This document shows positions 24,035 to 57,128 of a stretch of 64,000 nt of DNA, piece by piece. The DNA lies in assembly GCA_039621445.1 (NCBI GenBank), contig CP154954.1, positions 43,088,632 to 43,152,631 of the forward strand, read 5' to 3'. The position numbers were made by a program, and so were the translations under genes. The notes beneath the pieces were generated by a model. The model searched no databases. It saw nothing but the letters and a program-made list of their open reading frames with translations, and was not told where the DNA came from. Source of the DNA: Euglena gracilis (lineage: Eukaryota > Euglenida > Euglenophyceae > Euglenales). Numbering within the stretch: position 1 is the stretch's first letter; every line of letters begins with the position of its first letter.

Positions 24035-24190
24035 CCCCCCCACCTGGGAAACTGCCATGCCCGAGAACCTGTCAGGGTACCTCCAGGAGTGTCAGGGTCT
24101 TTGGTGCTGGCCGACCTGTCATGAAAAGAAGTTGTCAGGGTCCCCGCTACTAGCCGACTTGTCATTTGACAGTTTCCCGGGGGGGGGAGG
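24035..24190. mobile_element. TA-flanked element, GGGAAACTGTC keyword family
   Basis: Left end CCCCCCCACCTGGGAAACTG, right end CAGTTTCCCGGG then G-run and AGG, both next to TA. CTGTCAGGGT repeats inside. Second copy at 56,050-56,219. Confidence 0.75.
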
Positions 24191-24749
24191 TATGACCTGC
24201 AGGGTCAGTTCTGTTTTTTTTAAAGTTGTATTTGGGGAATTTCAATGGCACAAAATTGATTGCCCAAGCCGGAACCACGCCATACAATCGTTTAGCCACA
24301 GGCCCGCCTCGCGGGGGGAACTGGCTGATTTTTTTTGGGAAACCCTTGGAGAGGGTCGACTCCGGGACCCGGACAACTTTGGCCAAAAAGTGACGAGAAT
24401 GGCCAACCAAAGTTCAGTGCCAGGTCATTTTTGCAGGTCTTTTCCAACCCCCCCCCCCAGCCAAAAATAGTGACTGGTTTTTGGAAGAGATGTGAAGTCA
24501 GTACAGAAATGTCTGCTCCCCACTCGACGCTCGACGAGTGAGCTAGCGAGCCAAGGAGCGGTGGTGTTACCCCTGCCTTTTTTGTCAGTGATTCGTCTCG
24601 CACCGCATCTCCGGCACAGCGCAGTCCATCCAGCCCAACTGCCGGTGAAAACGGCGTTGTGGCAGACAACCCAACCAAAGACCCCATACGGGCGGTTCGG
24701 AGCATGGATCCACTTTAACACCAGTGTAACCCCAGGGCAGGATCGCAAA

Positions 24750-24990
24750 TAGGTGGGATAGTGGTGAACTCCCTCCCCAAATATCTTGGCGGGGTGCCAG
24801 GTTATTGGAACCATCTTTTTGCACTTCCCCCCTGCCAGGTCATTTCGGCGCGGTTTCTGGTTTTGTTAAAGCGGGTGCCAGGTCACTGGAACTAAACTTT
24901 TTCGCCCTTTCTTGCCCCTCGCCAGGTTATTCGGCACTAGGGGCAAGGGGCCCAGAGGTTATTTGGTGGTTTTTACCCCCCGATTTTCTG
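24750..24990. mobile_element. AAATAACCTGGC keyword element, boundaries unclear
   Basis: Repeated GCCAGGTTATTGG and GCCAGGTCA words in both orientations; relative of 41,783-42,020. Confidence 0.5.
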
Positions 24991-25254
24991 GTGCGAGCAC
25001 CCAAAATTGATCCTCCCCTGGAAGTTGGTCCCCTGAGCCCCCTCCCCCCAGTCTAAATGAATCAGAGGGTTTCTAAGGTTCTGGGGGGGGGTCGTTACCC
25101 ACCCACCTCCTGGAGGCCCTTGGGACTGCATTTTGCATTTTGCAAAGAGTTTACCCTTCGACCAACCTCGATCTTTTTCTGGTTCAACTTTGGCTCATTG
25201 TGTGTAGTCTTTTTGTTGCTCCTCCTGTTCTATGAGTTGCTTGTTTCTTGTTTG

Positions 25255-25452
25255 TTGTTCGTTGCTTGTTGTTGCTGCTGCTGCTGCTGTTGTTGTTGTT
25301 GTCGTTGTTGTTGTTGTTGCTGCTGCTGCTGTTGTTGTTGTTGTTGTCGTTGTTGTTGTTGTTGCTGCTGCTGCTGTTGTTGTTGCTGTTGTTGTTGTTG
25401 TTGTTGTCGTTGTTGTCGTTGTTGTTGTTGCTGCTGCTGCTGCTGCTGCTGG

Positions 25453-25551
<99 letters not shown>

Positions 25552-25556
25552 AACTG
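25255..25556. repeat. GTT/GCT trinucleotide repeat
   Basis: About 300 bp of GTT with blocks of GCT and occasional GTC. It reads as long homopolymer peptides in all frames (Gln or Asn on the minus strand). No evidence that it is translated. Confidence 0.9.
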
Positions 25557-25595
25557 GTGGCGGTGTTGTTGGTGGTGGTGTTGTTCAATGCAAAC

Positions 25596-25650
25596 ACAAG
25601 TCAAAGCAAGCAAGCAAGCAAGCAAACAAACAAACAAACAAACAATTTAA
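25596..25650. repeat. (CAAG)n then (CAAA)n
   Basis: Short tetranucleotide tracts following the GTT/GCT repeat. Confidence 0.85.
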
Positions 25651-26589
25651 ACAAACAACGCAGCAGACAACAGCGATGACGACGACGACAACTGCAGCAA
25701 CTGCAGCAACAGCAGCAGCAGTATTGGGGTGTGGCGTGGTGCAATGTCATACTCTGTGTCTCTGTGTCTCATCGGGGCACTAATCCAAGTGGATCTCTGT
25801 CCCGGAGCGACCACCGCCCCAGTGAGGAGAGAGGAAGAGGGCCCACGCCCCTGTCTCCCATCACGTACCCCCTCCTTTCCCCCGCCCCTCGAGGGCTGGA
25901 AGCCGGACAGGGGGAAGCGTGCCAGGTGGTTTGGGGCTTTTCATCGGCCGTGTGGAACTGTGTGGACGAACCCATCGGAACGGGGGGGACCGCTGAGGCA
26001 TCGTTGGGGACGGTGATCGGGGGCAACTTTTTTTCTGGAAGGGCAGGTGTGGCACAACGTGACACAAACCATCTTTCCCACACCAATGGTCGGTAATCAT
26101 ATTAATCATTTTATTGTTATCTGTATTTTTTTTTTGGCTTGGGGACATTGCCCACAAAAAAAGCATCAACTTTTGATTAAAAAAATGAAAGTTTTGAACA
26201 GAACAGCAACAACAGCAACAGAACAGCAGAAGAATTTGTCGCTCGTGTTGGGAAAACGGTGGCAAAAAGCACCTGATTGTCAGAAAAGAATGGCTTCGTG
26301 TCCGAAATTGTGTGTGTGTGTGTGTGTGTGTGCGTCCGTGCGTGCAGGAACCGCAAATTGATGGTCTTTTTGGGGGACAGCAGCCCAACCAGACTTCATT
26401 TTAAAGAACTGCACACTTCTGGCTGGTCATGTGGATCCCCCCCCCGGGTCCACCCCCAGTAGCCAGGCATTGGCTCCAAAAAAAAAAAACAGAAATGGCC
26501 ATGCCCAACGGTCGGACAGCTGGAATCAAACCGACCACCCCGCCGCCCATGGCCCCCCAACCCCCACACAGACCACGTCCCAAACCTCA

Positions 26590-26780
26590 CTGTGGCTCTC
26601 CGGGTCCACACGAGCGTTTTCGCCGACAGATCGGGCTTCCCCCTGGCCCCGCCCCTCCCCTGGCGAGACGCGTTTCCTCGGGGAGGGCCGTGTGCAGTGA
26701 GGCTGGCCCGGGGAGCCGTGCCCCGCGATTTGCCCACGCCCGGCCTCCGGGTTTGTCCCTCTCGTGTGAGGAATGGCGTG
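26590..26780. other. GC-rich exon-like block, unassigned
   Basis: High GC with one open forward frame (VFADRSGFPLAPPLPWRDAF). No homology to gene A or B exons; possible exon of an unknown gene. Confidence 0.25.
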
Positions 26781-27804
26781 GAAGGCACACTTTGGGGGCG
26801 GAAGTTCAGGTTGGAGGGAGGGGGGGTTGCTGGTGGATTGTGTTGGGGGTGGGCCGCAACCCAACCAAGCAACGTTTTTGCAAGCATTTTTTTCCAGCCC
26901 GTTGGTGCTGCCAGCCGCGGCCATGTACCCTGCAGGGAAGTTTCCCCCACTCTTCCGCTCTTCATTGTTAAAACAGAGCCTGGTGGCCACTTCCAAGTGT
27001 ATTTTTGAATGTTACAAGTCGGCCGTGCAATTTGATGCGGCAACTTCCGGGGGATGGGGGGGGGGGATTGTAGATTGGGGGCAGCAGGAGGGCAAGCCTG
27101 TTTGCTTGCCTACCCAGCCAGGAAGGATGTTCATGGCAATGCTTTTTTTGGCCCTGTGCCAACTGTCCCGAGAGTATTTTCCCCCTCCCCCGTCCAGTCA
27201 CAGTGTGGCCTTGCACAGAGCATGTTTCTTCGGACATTTTATTTTCAGTAAAAGCGCTCCAGAAGCTTCGTGATAGTTTGGCACAGCAGTTTTTGAACTT
27301 CCTTTTTCTCTCTCACATTTGACCCATGTGGCCCAACAGGACCAATGTCCATGGGATGGCAAAAGTGCCACCTGGCAAAGTTGGCACAGGATGGAGTGCT
27401 GCAGATTAACCCTCCCCCCAGATAATAACCCCCCCAAATAATAATAATCCCAATAATCCCCCCAGAATTTGCACTGAAAATGTGGATAAAAATCATAATT
27501 TCTGACAGTGAATACTGAAGAAATCGATTTTTCAGGATCATCTCCAAAAATGCTTAATTTTGAGAAAGTACAGTAAATGACCCTAAGAGGGGTTTTTTGG
27601 TGCTATTATGGGTCTTATGGGACTTCGAAAAATTTCGAAAATTTCAGGCGTTATCACCCTCCATGTAATACCCCCCCTCAGTCCAGGATTCAGGCAAAAA
27701 ATAATAATAATAAGCTCATAAATACTAAATACCCCAGGGGGGATCCATTCGGGAGGGGAGTTTACTCCAGAGCACCCCAAAGCTGATCTATGGCACTTTA
27801 TATA

Positions 27805-28224
27805 CCCCCCCCCCTATGTCCAACGACCCCCCTATGTCCAACGACCACCCCCCCCGGTCAGAGGACACCTTTTTGGAGGTTTGGCAAAAATTTTGGTCCC
27901 GGTGCGAAGCACCGGGCCGAAAATTTTTGTGCCCCAAATCGGTCAAAAATTGGCCAAAATGCCATTTTTGGCACTTTTTGGACAAAAATTTGTCAAAATT
28001 GCCCAAAATTTTCGGCGCAAAGCGCTGGAAGGGAAAATTTGACCTTATTTGGGGGGTGGGGTCCCGATTACCCACCAACATTTTTTTTGACCCCTTGTCC
28101 AACGACCACCCCCCCCCGGTCAGAGGACACCTTTTTGGTCACTACCCTATGTCCAACGACCACCCCCCCCCCCCCCCGGTCGGAGGACAGAGGTTACTGG
28201 TCGTTGGACATAGGGGGGGGAGGG
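27805..28224. mobile_element. TA-flanked element, ATGTCCAACGACC family (copy 2)
   Basis: Same ends and internal layout as 8,455-8,821, with TA on both sides and a CCGGTGCGAAGCACCGG core hairpin. Confidence 0.75.
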
Positions 28225-28229
28225 TAAAG

Positions 28230-29345
28230 GGGATGGAGGCCGTTTCGGTCATGCTGGCGGGGAGCGAAGCCGGCGTGCCCGCGCCGCAAGGCCACCCGGG
28301 AGGGCCGACCCACTCCGGTGGCCACGGGGCCACACCCCCGTCGGCCCGGCACTGCTGCGCGACGGCGTCCGCCCCGGCCTGCGCCGCGCCGCGCACCAGA
28401 ACCAGACCCATGTCCATTTGTGGCCTCTTCGCCCCCCACAACAGCCCCTGCATGGTCAAGGGCAGAGACCTGACCCGAGGGGCAGGAGGGGTGGGGCAGT
28501 TCTGTTTCCAAGTGGTCAAACATGTCCAAAGGCGGCCAAAAGTTGCGAAAAAAAATGTGCAAAAATAGATTTAAAAAATGATAAAAATGGATCAAAAGCA
28601 GCCAAAAGTGGCCCTTGGTTTGCCATTTGGTGGCATTTTTGCCTGGGGCGGTGTAACGAAGCGCAAAACGAGGCGGAGCAGAAGCGAACAATATCAACAG
28701 CGCCGCCTCCCTGGTCGGCCTGACGTCCCCGGGGACACCCGTTGGTTTGCCGGAAGTCGGCCACCGCATTGCCGTGCCCCGCGGGTTGGCGGGGCCCCCC
28801 CCCAGCCAACCCCCCTCCCCCCCCCCCCGGACGACCGGCGCCGGGCGGCCCTGCACTGTTCCGCCTCCCCCCCCCTCGCCACAGCGCCGGACCAACGCCT
28901 TGGCCCTCCCCCCAGTGAGAGACCCCGCCTGCCCCTCCTGTGAGACAGCGGGGCCTGAGAGAGGGAGGGGGAGACGGAGGCCGGGCGGCGGCGGGGGCCC
29001 CGTGGCGCCCTGGCACCCGGGATGCCCGGCCCCCACCCCCCCGCCCGTGCCGGGACGGCCAGGGCGCAACAAGCTCCGGCAGGGGGTAAACGCAAACGCG
29101 TTTTTTTGTGGTTTTTGCTTTTTGCCTTTTTGTGTGTTTTTTTGTTTTTTTCAGTTTCTGATTTTGGCAAAAATTGCTCGCCGTGTTTTCTCCCAGGCCT
29201 CGCCGGGACAGTGTTGGGATTCCAGGCACGCAAGGAGGCCGACGTAGGCGCCGAGAGGAGCTCCGCCCTGCGGCGGGTTCGCCAACGACTGCGGTCGGAT
29301 CGCTGGCTTTTGCCGCCCCTCCCCCCCCCCCCCCCCTCACCCCCC
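28230..29345. other. GC-rich interval upstream of gene B, possible 5' exons
   Basis: Two GC-rich blocks (28,230-28,500 and 28,690-29,345). The second includes an open stretch LGFQARKEADVGAERSSAL at about 29,216-29,275. Gene B must have exons upstream of 31,577, because its first found exon starts in phase 1; some may be here. Confidence 0.3.
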
Positions 29346-31227
29346 CTGTGTATATGAGCAGCCTGCGCAGGCAGTGTGGGCTGCCGGGACAACGGCGACT
29401 CAGTGTGTGTCTGCTTGGTGCTGGCAGTGTAGCCCAGGCCACCAACTGTTGAAAAAAGAAAATATCTGAAATCATTGCAAATCAAATGCATTTCTTATAA
29501 TTGTTTCTTGATTCAGATTCTTGAACACATTTTTTGTGATCGTCACGTACCAGGAGCCTGGGGGTGGGCGAGGATTCGAGGTATCCCCAGAGGGGGTTCC
29601 TCTATTTTCTCGTGCAAGAGCACCGAAAAGAAATTGGTCATATTGACCCCCCCTTGTTGGTCCCTCTGAACCCCCTCCCCCCCCCTCAAGGCCCCTGGTG
29701 GTGAGTGCCGACCCCCCGGGTTCTGAGAAAAACCTTTGATTTATTGAAGACTATGTCGAAAGGATGTCCTTTTGGCCAACCAGCTTTGGCTCATTGGGTG
29801 TATGGCAACTTTCGTTGGTGTTGTTGGCGTTGTCGTGGTGGTTGTTTGCGGTTGCTTGAGTGTTTGTGTGTTTGTTGCGCTTGTGTTGTGTTGCATTGCG
29901 TTGTGTTTGAATCACATATTCGTTTAGCCGCCGGCCGTCCCCGGGCCGGGGGGGAATGTGCAAATTGCATAGTTTGCGTTTTTTTTTTGCTCAATCGAAA
30001 ATCTTGAGAATTTGCACTTTTTTGGATGATTTGCATTTTTACATGATGAAAATAATGAAAATTTTTTAATGAAAATTTGTGAAAAAGTCGCATTTTTTGT
30101 TGTTTTTTTTTGCACGTTTTTCCTTTCTTGTGTTTTTCCAACATTTGCACAGGCAAAACAGGCAATTTGCTCCACTACCAGCAAACGCTTATTTGGACCT
30201 AATTCACATTAGCAGGAGCACTGGTACAAGTGGATGTCAGGTGAACCACCACATGGCTTTGCAGTTTGCACCTACATTTTCTTTGGTCTTGTATTTTTGG
30301 AGCAGATGAAAAAAATTAACCTTTCCAGTGGAAAAGTGCTCAGCCCCAAAGGAATTAATATTCAATTTACATATTTTTTTTCATTTTTTCCCTTTTTTTT
30401 GCATTCCATATTTTGAGGAGCTTTGTTACATGTTTCCAACAATGTTTGGGGTGTGGGTGACTGGCTTTTTTAGAGTGATTGACTGGTTTTGATGATTGAC
30501 TGGCCCAGGGGGTCGGGGCAGCAAAAAAAAGCACCAAAATGACCCGGTGCCGAAGGCGCCAGAAAAATGAAAAGGATTTGTCTTTTTTTTTTCACGTTTC
30601 TGGTCATTTTTCCCTCGGATTCCAGAGTGGCCAACCCCCGCAGGGGGGAGGGTTAGTGATTTACTGTTTTCCGGCGGAAACAAGTGAGTGCCTGACTGGT
30701 TTCTGGAAGAGTGGCGTGGCCCCTCCCTCCAGGGGTCGGTCAAAAAAAAACTGGACGGTTTGCATTGGCAGTGCTGCGTGGCGGTGTGGCGTTTGTTGTC
30801 CGCATCGTGTCGGTCATTTAGCGCTGCTGACTCGTCACTCGCCCGGAACCCGGTCGGGCATCCTCCCCACTCTCCCCAGGGAGCCTTTCCCCCGCCAGAC
30901 CGTCTCCATCAGATGCCCCCTGCTGAAGGGAAAGATGTTCATGGCAAAGGCGTGGCAGGGGTCCCTGCGCCGCGTCCACACTGCGCCAGGGGGTGTTGGT
31001 GTGCATCCATTTGTGTGTCTTTGTTTGTTTTTCCTCTGTGTTTTTTTTGTGTGTTGGCGTCACCACAGCGTTAGTAGCTCCCCGGCATTGCATTATCTGT
31101 TTGGACCCATGTGCTATTGCTGTGGGGCGTTTGAAGAACCGCTCACATATGCGCATGCAACGCACACACTGGCCCTCCCTCAATACACACACAATATGCA
31201 ACGCAACGCAACGCAACACATAAATAC

Positions 31228-31473
31228 ACTATATGCACACACACACACACACACACAACACACACACACAACACACAACACACACACAACACACAACACA
31301 CAACACACACCCACCCACCCACCCACCCACCCACCCACACACACAACACACACACACACACACACAGCACACAACACACACACAACACACACACACACAC
31401 CCACACACCCACACACACACACCCACACACACAACACCCACACACACAACACACACACACACACACTCAAACA
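31228..31473. repeat. (CA)n/(CCCA)n microsatellite
   Basis: Ends about 100 bp before gene B exon 1. Confidence 0.9.
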
Positions 31474-31576
31474 ACACACGGCGCACATAAGCAAACTTTT
31501 CACACGTGTTGTGTGTTAAGTGTTCGCCTTGGCACCAAATCACGCGTCACCGTCCGGGGGTGGAAGGGCTGTCCCA

Positions 31577-51283
<19,707 letters not shown>

Positions 51284-51894
51284 CGGGGCGCCCGGGGCCC
51301 CAGCCCCCCATCCACCGGGATGGCGTGGGGCGGAGGGGGGGGGGGGGGAGTCCCTGCCTCCACCCCCTCCACCCCCATGGGCCGCCCCCGCCTCCTCATC
51401 GAGCATCGGGGGGCCAGGCCCAGGCTGAATTTAAAGGCGGTGCCGACCCCCAGGGTGGGGGAGGGCACATGGCCAAAAGGGCCTGGGCACTCGGCCAAGG
51501 CATTTCCGGCGCCACAGGCTCCGAAAGCCCAGAAAAGCCATTTCTGGGCACGTTTTGGCCCGCGACCAGGCGGGCCCCGACCCCCCCCCCCGTGCCCTGC
51601 CTGCCCAGGCACTCCAGGGCACTCCGAGACCCCCCTCCCTCCCTCCCCCCGGGGTTGGTCAATTTCAGCCTGGCAGATCCCCCTCCCCCGTGGCAGTGTG
51701 GTGTTGGGGGGGGGGACAGCAGGGTATGGGACAGACCCGTTAGGACAGGTGGAGAAGGGCGGGGGCTGGGGTACCGCCGTGGAGGGCTCCTGGGCTGCCA
51801 GTTCCCTGTCTGCTGTACTATACGCCTCCCCGTCCCCGGGGTCTATTGGCTCTACCCCCCCCCAACACACCAAACTGAGTCAACTCAAGCTTTA

Positions 51895-51961
51895 CCACAA
51901 ACACACCCACACACCCACCCGCACAGACATACACACCCACCCACACACACACACACACAAT

Positions 51962-52008
<47 letters not shown>
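51895..52008. repeat. (CA)n microsatellite
   Basis: Downstream of gene B. The stretch from here to 52,980 holds nothing else I can name. Confidence 0.92.
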
Positions 52009-52009
<1 letters not shown>

Positions 52010-52988
52010 CCCATTGTCTTGGGCTGCTGCTGCGCCCAATTGCAGTTCGGCCATGTCTCAGCCTAGTGGCCAACCCCCTCCCTTGCACCCCATCAATAGG
52101 GATGCTTCCGCACCATGTGCACCGGGTGAGAAGCATCACTTGAGCAGATTTTCCATCCAAATTTCAATTGATAGCTATTTTCAAGTCAAGCTTTGCAGTA
52201 TTGTGATGCGGAAGACACGGTGCACGGGTGCACGGTGCACGGACACAGCAAAAAAAGTATCTTTTGTAGCAGTTTTTGGGATATTGGGACCCTCTGTCCA
52301 CGCTCCGTTGTTTATGGGATATTGCCCCCCTTGCAATAATTGTGATGATATTGGTTTTAAGCCCCCGCAAAAAAAATTGGTTGATCTGGAACCTTGATGA
52401 GGTGATGTGATTGTCCATGGATTTTGGGAAATCTGGCATCAACAGAAAAAGGGGGTTTTTGTGAACTCCCCTTGTGGGGTTTGCAAGATCTGGCAGCAAA
52501 GACAAAAGAAAGGGTGACGATTCATAGCTTATTTCACATCATGAGGGGAGGTCCTCGTCAAACGTGCCGAACCTGAACAATTTCACAATGAAACGGGTGT
52601 TTGTCTGCAACAGATTGGTTGGTAGTCATCTGGAATAGGATATGTCTTATTGGTTGAAATTTCCTGATGGGTCGTTAATGGTGGGGAGTCGTTTTCACAG
52701 GGGAGTCGTTCTAAATGGAGTTACGATGGACCCAGGGACAGTCACGTTACAAGCACACTTCTGGAGGAGGAAAAATCCACAGCAGTTTTCTGATTATTTT
52801 AAGGCATCTTTTTCCCCTTCTGTGGTGCATTTTAGGGGGGACTGGAGGGAATTTTTTGGTTTGGCTTCGACAAATTTTACCCAGAACTTGTGGGGGGGGG
52901 GGGTTGGTTAAAGTGGCTTTTGGATGACCAAATTCAATCAGCGGTTGGCCACTTTATTTCTCTGGTTAATTGTTGAAGGGCTTTTGCC

Positions 52989-53372
52989 CAGGGTTTGATA
53001 TAAGGAGGGCGTACATGGTTTAGGTGGGGGCACACCCCCCCTCCTGGCCCGCAAGGGGGGGTCCGGACCGACCCTCGGGGGGTACCCGGGACCCCCCCAA
53101 AAGGGTCAATTTTTTCCTCCGGCGCTTCGCGCCGAAATTTTTTTGCATTTTGGGCACATTTTTGCCCAAAAAGTGCCCAAAATGGCATTTTGGGTCGTTT
53201 GGGGGGTCAAAATTTTTCGGCCTGGCGCTTCGCGCCGGGCCAAAATTCGGTCACCCAGACCGCGCGCGCAGCTGTTTAGGTGGGGGGGGTGTCCCCCCAC
53301 CCCCCCTCCTGGCCCGCGGGGGGGGGGGGGGGGCCGGACCACCCCCCCCACCTGTCCTTACATCGAACCCTG
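52989..53372. mobile_element. hAT-like element, CAGGGTTYGATATAAGGA family
   Basis: Same ends as 15,717-15,843, here intergenic. CTTTTGCC lies directly before and CTTTTACC directly after (7 of 8). Inside are two GGCGCTTCGCGCC hairpins and a duplicated TTTAGGTGGGGG end block. Confidence 0.8.
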
Positions 53373-54734
53373 CTTTTACCTTGGTTAATTATCTACCCCA
53401 CCCCAAAATGTTTAAAATGCCTCAGTAAAAACCAAATGCAGCCCAAAATCAAAAAAAAAATTGACCAATCCCAAAATTGGAAAATGACGTTTGGCGAGTG
53501 AAACAGTGCCGACCACAAACCAACCCCTAACCCGCATCACACGTCACCAACGGTTGCCACGCCACATTTATGGCCTGGCCACCCTGTAAATCGGCGTTTA
53601 TGTGACCCCTCCCAAGACATTGGGCGATGCTTTGCTTGCTGTTTACCGTGTGTTCATGGGCATTTGGTGTATGTGTGTGTGCGCGCGTGTGCGTGCGTGC
53701 GGGCACACGCACTGAATGTCTGTGTGTGGAGGCAGATAAGTCATCCCCCCCTAAAGAACACTCCCCAAACAGGAGGGGACCGCAAGAGGTTGCGTCGGTT
53801 TTGATGTGTGTTCTCGGAACCAAACATAACTGTCCTCTCTGCTCTCTGGTTTACAAACGCAGTTAACTGGAGCTGCAACCAATCATTGAGGTATCAAAGG
53901 CATGCGATTAGGGTCAGGATTGCACACGTAATTTTTGAACCTGAATCTCGACGTCATGGAATTGACCTCCAAACAGTGCCATGTGCATTGGCCCTGGATG
54001 GTCGTTCCCAGCTTTGAGATCCGTTTGCAGAAGGAAAGAATGAAACCGACTCGTGGAGTTACACGGATTTGGTTTGGTTTTCGTTGATTAGTTTGGAATT
54101 GGTTGTTGCATTCAAGGTTTTATCTTTTCTTTTCAGCGGGAATTTTTTTTCGGAGGCGACAAAACCACCATTGTTCCGAACACTCTGCATAGCCCCCCAG
54201 GAAATTGCCCTCCCCGGGAAAATTTCATTGAGCCCCGTGTTCGCTGATCTGTCACCATAGGGACCTCTCACCTATCTCTGTACCTGTCACCTGGAGAATT
54301 GAGTGGATTTTTTTATTTTCAAAATTTTGACCCAAAAATGAAAAAAATCGTTCATGCATTTTTTGGGGGGTTTCTGGGCCAGTGGGGGTCGAAAGCTTCA
54401 TGTTTTCCCTTTGGACCGGACCCCCTCCCAGGAAATTGTCACCTACCTCCGAGTCCCTGACCTGTCACCTACCTCTGTATTTGATGACCTGGCAGGTGAC
54501 AGTTGCGGGTGGGGGGAGGCTGGTGTCTGAATGGATGATTTCACAGATTTTTTGTAAAGTAGTTGTTTCTTTCCAGATTGCGAATGGAAACTACAGACCC
54601 CGCAAAATCTTATTTTTTTGCAAAAATTTTGCTCTCCTTCCAATCTCATGTGTGTTGTGTGTGTCGTGTGTGTGTGTATGTATGTGTGTGTGTGTCTATG
54701 TGTCTGTATGTGTGTGTGGCTGTTGAGCATCGCA

Positions 54735-55050
54735 GTCTTGTCATCCACCACTCTGTCCGCCACGTTTGTTGGCCGGGGCCGTGCCACCACCGCCCCGTCC
54801 CCAACCGCTACCCCCCCCCCACCGCCGCCTGCGGCCGCCGCGGCCCAGCCCTGCCAGATCCTCGGCACGGCCCCCGCTGTGGTGGCCGTCGCGTATCGCG
54901 CCGCGCCGCTCGACACGCATCGGGGGCCCCTGCCCCTCCCCTCCCCCTTCCCTGCCCCCCCCCCAGGCGCCACTTCCCACGGAGCACCTGACAGGCTTGG
55001 CGCTTCGCGGCTGGGCCACACTGACTCCCCCCCATGCCAATGAACCCTAA
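54735..55050. other. GC-rich alanine/proline block, unassigned
   Basis: One forward frame reads FVGRGRATTAPSPTATPPPP then AAAAAQPCQILGTAPAVVAV. Could be an exon of a third gene; no homology to genes A or B. Confidence 0.3.
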
Positions 55051-55535
55051 TGCCCAGTGAACGAGGGGCGTCCGAACTGTCGTGCTTGTCACCTTTGAAG
55101 CAATACAAACACAAAATGCACCCCACACCCGATGAACGTCCCCCCAGATCCAGACGGTACGGACCGTCCTTTTGATGTTCATGCCAACCCATGAGGCACA
55201 GTCCTCAGTGGCAACTTCCCAGGACATGGCAAATCGGCCTCCACATAAAATTGTCCTAAAAATTCACTGGGAAATCGAAAAATCCCCCTCGAAAAATGTG
55301 CATTGTGTGCACATGCTGGGGATTCCCCTCGCCTGCGTTCAAAGGGGGTTAAATCCATCGCAACACCTCAGTGAAGCCACCCTATCGAAAAAATGGGGTT
55401 TTCACAGAGCTTGTGTTTCTTCACACCACCAAGAACCACGCGAGTGTTTTTTATTCCGCTGAGGAGAAATTGTGTGGAAAGCAGGCCTTCTAAGTTTGAC
55501 AACCCCCCAAAAAAAATCCAAAAAGGTCCTCCAAT

Positions 55536-56440
55536 CAGGGCGTCGCTTGAGCACCCCATCCCCAGGAAGGGGGGGTCCAGCCAGCAGCCTTTTTCTAGCC
55601 CCAGACTCCCCTCCATCGACCATCGACGAGTTTTTTATTTTATTTTGCACCCTGCCCAAAGGGTGGCTGGAGGCTCCCCCCCCCCTTGCCCACCACCCAT
55701 CAACAACGACCACCCCCCGGTTTGGGGTTGCACGTAAGGGGGTGCGTACAACCACTGGTCTGCAAAGGTGTGCGTACAACATCTGGTCGGGGGTTGTAGG
55801 TGGCTTTGAAAATTGGGTCGTTTTGGCACCCAGTCGTACGCCCCCCCCCCCGGGGTTGCAGGTTGGGGGCATGTACGACCCCCCCCCAGCTGGAGATTGT
55901 AGGAACCCAGCCGGTGGGCAAAGGGGGGGTACCAGATTTTTTGTTTTCGGTTTCCAAATTTTGGTCCAAAATTGGGCGAAGAAATGGGTCGGATTCGGGC
56001 TGCCAGGGCAGTTCAGGGTCAAGAATTTGAATTTTTGGGGGTCATGATACCTACCCCCCCCCCCCCCGGAAACTGTCACCTGACAGGTTGGCTAGTACAG
56101 GGGACCCTAACAACTTCGTATCATGACAGGTTGGCCGGTACTGGGGACCCGGACAGTTTCCCGGGCGGGACCCTGACAGGTTCTCGGGCATGACAGTTTC
56201 CCGGGGGGGGGGGGGTAGGTAATGGCAAAATTGGCAGTTTTGGGGGCATTTTTGCAGTTTCGATTTGTTTGGCGCGTGCCTGGTTCGCCCCCGGGTCCAG
56301 CCCAGTTTCAACCGGGGCTACAGGGGGGATCAGCCAGCAGCCTCGCAGTCAGCCAGCCAGCCCGCCCGCCCAAATTCCCAGCCAGCCCAAATTTTCCAGC
56401 CTCTGAGCTGGACCCCCTGGGGTCACTGAGCGACGCCCTG
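55536..56440. mobile_element. hAT-like element hosting TA-flanked insertions
   Basis: CAGGGCGTCGCTTGAG at left, CTGAGCGACGCCCTG at right. CCTCCAAT before and CCTCCAGT after (7 of 8). Contains a GTGCGTACAACC keyword element (about 55,672-55,929) and the TA-flanked element at 56,050-56,219. Confidence 0.75.
56050..56219. mobile_element. TA-flanked element, GGGAAACTGTC family (copy 2)
   Basis: Ends CCTACCCCCC and GGGGGGTAGG with TA on both sides; palindromic, with CTGACAGGTT words in both orientations. Confidence 0.8.
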
Positions 56441-57003
56441 CCTCCAGTTTGACGTCCAAAGAAACACTGTCATTCTTGCACCCCATCCTTGAAATTATCC
56501 CACCAGGTAGGTATTGCCTTGGCTCGGACTTGATGATTCTTCATGATGTCTCCTGGGGTTGTGCTCGCAGGCGGCAACTCCCCCCGCTGGACGGATGTCC
56601 CCGAAACCCATGGGTGGAGTCCTGCCTGGGGTAAGTAACGTTCTCTATCCAGCATTGTTGAGAGGTTGTTGGATTTCCACCTCCAAATTTCATTTCATTT
56701 CAGCAGCAAAATTTCAACCCAGCTGGATGTGGATTTTTTTACCCGCTTTCGGGTACCAGCAGGCTGCTGGACCTGCCTCCCTCCCCCTGGACCCCACCCC
56801 TGGGGGGGGGGGGGGGTCCAGCCAACGCCTTTTTTCCCAACCAGCACGTTTTTCCAGCAGTCCCACAGGACCCCCCAGGGGTTTTTAAGAAAACCACTGA
56901 CATGGATGGGAATGGGGGTTTGGGTTGCTGGGGACAGTTCTATGTTATGCTTTGGTTTGCCATTCTCAGGACTTGAATTAATTCGAGTGGGGATCCCGCC
57001 GTA

Positions 57004-57128
57004 AACCCGCCCTGAACAGAAGCCCTCGGGGCTTCTATTCAGACCGTTTGGTCGAAAACCGAGGAGGGGGCCTCTATTCGGACCAATGGTCAAAATCCGA
57101 GATGGGGATTCTATTCGGGGGGGGGGGT
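57004..57128. mobile_element. TA-flanked element, CTATTCGGACC keyword family
   Basis: TTCTATTCAGACC and CTCTATTCGGACC words, C-rich left and G-rich right end, TA on both sides. Confidence 0.5.

Noticed and set aside
25057-25783. Poly-Cys, poly-Leu, poly-Gln and poly-Asn ORFs
   Set aside because: All come from the GTT/GCT repeat and appear in every frame.
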